15,008 bases of DNA, from contig DKKL01000023.1 in the NCBI GenBank assembly GCA_002455255.1, positions 12,893 through 27,900 on the forward strand. Reading direction: 5' to 3'. The DNA is from Candidatus Tepidiaquacellales bacterium UBA6667 (GTDB lineage Bacteria; Bacteroidota; Ignavibacteria; Tepidaquicellales; Tepidaquicellaceae). The notes under the pieces were generated by a model. That model was not told where the DNA came from, searched no databases, and saw nothing but the letters and a program-made list of their open reading frames with translations. The position numbers were made by a program, and so were the translations under genes. The first letter of the stretch is position 1. Each line of letters starts with the position of its first letter. Of this stretch, positions 13,634 through 15,008 are shown one piece after another.

Positions 13634-14899
13634 TTGAACAAATTTATAATTTTATTTCTCCACTTAATATTCATAAACTCTGTCTCTTACACCCAAACAA
13701 AACTTCTTATCCCAATGGACGCGGTACAGACTGACCACCTAAAAGCATATGGAATTGCGTATAGACATCTGCTTAATAATAGGGAACTCGACTGGCTTTT
13801 AAACTATCGTGCCGGTGCGTTTATGTTTAATTATTCTGACGACCTTGCAAACGAATGTAAAACAAACGGTGTATATTTCGAACCATTAAGCGGAACTGCA
13901 ACTGCACAGGTTTATGCTGAAGTTCAGGATGAAACAAAAAATATGGAACTCGTTCACCTTGAAAAAGTTGCGAAGATTGCGGTTTATGTTCCTCCAAACG
14001 CTCTCCCTTGGGATGACGCAGTGCAGCTTGCTCTTGACTATGCAGGTATTCCTTATGAAAAACTTTGGGATGAAGAGGTTTTACAGGATAAACTAAAAAG
14101 TTATGACTGGCTTCATTTGCACCATGAAGATTTCACAGGGCAATATGGGAAATTCTTCGGCACTTTCGGTGCATCCCCGTGGTATCTCCAGCAGAAAAAA
14201 ATAAATGAAGATATGGCTGCAAAGCTCGGCTTCAAAAAAGTTTCTGACCTTAAAAGATCTGTTGTAAAAAAATTAAAAGAATTCATCGCTAATGGCGGTT
14301 TCCTTTTTACTATGTGCTCGGCTACTGATACTTTTGATATATCTCTCGCTACTGAAAATACTGATATAGCAGATGTAATGTATGATGGTGATCCTTATGA
14401 CCAACTTGCAAATTCCCGTTTAGATTTTTCTCAGACAATTGCGTTCCAAAATTTCAAAATAGAATTGAATCCTTATGTTTATGAATATTCAGATATTGAC
14501 CCGACAAATGATATCCTAATGGTAGGAGAGTATAGTGATTATATGAATCTTATTGATTTTTCAGCAAAGATTGATCCTGTGCCTTCAATGCTGACTCAGA
14601 GTCATACAAATTTAGTAAAAGGATTTCTCGGGCAGACTTCGGGATTTAGAAAAGATAAGTTAAAACCTTCTGTTACCGTTCTTGCTATGAATGAAGGAAC
14701 AGATTTAGTCAGATATGTTCACGGAAATTTTGGCAGAGGAACATTCACTTTTTTTGCAGGTCACGATCCGGAAGATTATCAGCACGCTGTTGGCGACCCA
14801 CCGACAGAGTTATCACGTTTTAAAAATTCTCCCGGCTACAGATTAATCTTAAACAACGTCCTGTTCCCGGCCGCCAAAAAGAAAAAACTCAAAACCTAA
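13634..14899 (+). CDS. Secreted protein of the family labelled 'asparagine synthetase B' (GATase-like fold, function unproven)
   Basis: This 421-residue protein starts at a TTG that opens a signal peptide (MNKFIILFLHLIFINSVSYT). The mature chain begins KLLIPMDAVQTDHLKAYGIA followed by DWLLNYRAGAF. As far as I recall, this matches a Bacteroidota family that databases often call asparagine synthetase B. True AsnB needs an N-terminal Cys2 glutaminase and a PPi-loop (SGGxDS) synthetase domain; neither is present, so that name is not supported. What is visible is a class I amidotransferase-like pattern: the segment KEFIANGGFLFTMCSATDTFD places C228 in a nucleophile-elbow context, preceded by DWLHLHHEDFTGQYGKF (H161, H163, H164, E165, D166) and followed by HGNFGRGTFTFFAGHDPED near the C-terminus. 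There is no T9SS sorting domain, so a periplasmic location is likely. It is flanked on both sides by the dispersed repeat. Enzymatic activity is inferred only. Confidence 0.85.
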   Translation: MNKFIILFLHLIFINSVSYTQTKLLIPMDAVQTDHLKAYGIAYRHLLNNRELDWLLNYRAGAFMFNYSDDLANECKTNGVYFEPLSGTATAQVYAEVQDETKNMELVHLEKVAKIAVYVPPNALPWDDAVQLALDYAGIPYEKLWDEEVLQDKLKSYDWLHLHHEDFTGQYGKFFGTFGASPWYLQQKKINEDMAAKLGFKKVSDLKRSVVKKLKEFIANGGFLFTMCSATDTFDISLATENTDIADVMYDGDPYDQLANSRLDFSQTIAFQNFKIELNPYVYEYSDIDPTNDILMVGEYSDYMNLIDFSAKIDPVPSMLTQSHTNLVKGFLGQTSGFRKDKLKPSVTVLAMNEGTDLVRYVHGNFGRGTFTFFAGHDPEDYQHAVGDPPTELSRFKNSPGYRLILNNVLFPAAKKKKLKT

Positions 14900-14918
14900 A
14901 CTTTCAATAACTCTATAT

Positions 14919-15008
14919 CGAAAAAGAATCTCAACCCCTCTGTCATTCTGAGGAGCGAAGCGACGAAGAATCTCGTGATTAAACCCCAATGTCATTCTGA
15001 GGAGCGAA
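14919..15008 (+). repeat. Dispersed repeat units downstream of the 421-residue gene, running off the window
   Basis: A right-half remnant (CGAAAAAGAATCTC, 14919-14932) is followed by a full type 1 unit (14940-14974) and the first 19 bases of another (14990-15008) cut by the window end. These copies end in AGAATCTC, as does the degenerate unit at 13548-13582, while the 116-bp array copies end in AGAATCCC. Orientation matches the left array. Confidence 0.92.

Noticed and set aside
13492..13674. Minus-strand 60-residue ORF with a hydrophobic stretch
   Set aside because: Its C-terminus is read through repeat units (GFFVASLLRMT) and its start lies over the signal peptide of the real plus-strand gene.
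13634..14899. Classical asparagine synthetase (asnB)
   Set aside because: No N-terminal Cys2, no glutaminase domain and no SGGxDS loop; a signal peptide is present.
13151..15008. Insertion sequence or composite transposon around the 421-residue gene
   Set aside because: No transposase, no terminal inverted repeats and no target duplication visible; the flanking repeats are short hairpin units in direct orientation.

Overview
The window is AT-rich DNA that fits a member of the Bacteroidota/Ignavibacteria (FCB) assemblage. Three encoded proteins end in a type IX secretion (T9SS) sorting domain of the 'QNYPNPFNPxTxI' kind. One clear promoter matches the Bacteroidota-type consensus TTTG-N19-TAnnTTTG. 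TTG starts and weak Shine-Dalgarno (SD) sequences are common. Genus and species cannot be read from the sequence.

Layout. Positions 1-1327 (minus strand) hold a compact set: an unlisted 33-residue membrane microprotein, a 222-residue LamG-like hypothetical protein whose ATG directly follows the microprotein stop codon, and the first part of a tandem-domain UspA stress protein cut by the window edge. A strong hairpin terminator (1352-1379) separates these from a T9SS-exported protein (1436-3082). Positions 3292-4326 (plus) encode a polyprenyl-phosphate sugar-1-phosphate transferase. It converges on a large T9SS-exported protein with 13 Asp-box repeats (4341-6500). Divergent from that is a soluble TPR-histidine kinase (about 6615-8507). 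Both genes of this divergent pair appear to lack an ATG start.

Positions 8489-12090 form a vitamin B12 uptake locus: a promoter inside the kinase 3' end, a cobalamin riboswitch, a BtuB-like TonB-dependent receptor, and, 4 nt later, a secreted beta-propeller resembling Bacteroides BtuG. The propeller carries a T9SS anchor rather than a lipobox. The likely working model is surface capture of corrinoid by the propeller, hand-over to the BtuB-like channel, and repression by the riboswitch when B12 is plentiful. The expression platform holds two interleaved 10-bp helices, each masking an SD, and an 8-codon mini-ORF that overlaps the receptor start.

Positions 12096-13112 (minus) encode TsaD. Then comes a 430-bp array of dispersed repeats (13151-13582) with a 116-bp higher-order period. 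Both repeat variants share an outer ATTCT/AGAAT frame and symmetric GA/GA mismatches around either a 16-bp palindrome or a GCGAAGC mini-hairpin core. The last gene (13634-14899) is a secreted protein of a family often labelled 'asparagine synthetase B' without showing that enzyme's domains. The same repeat resumes after it and runs off the window end.

Most of the window is ordinary. The parts most likely to be undescribed are the T9SS-anchored BtuG-like B12 locus with its unusual leader, the repeat family with its shared fold, and the coupled membrane microprotein.
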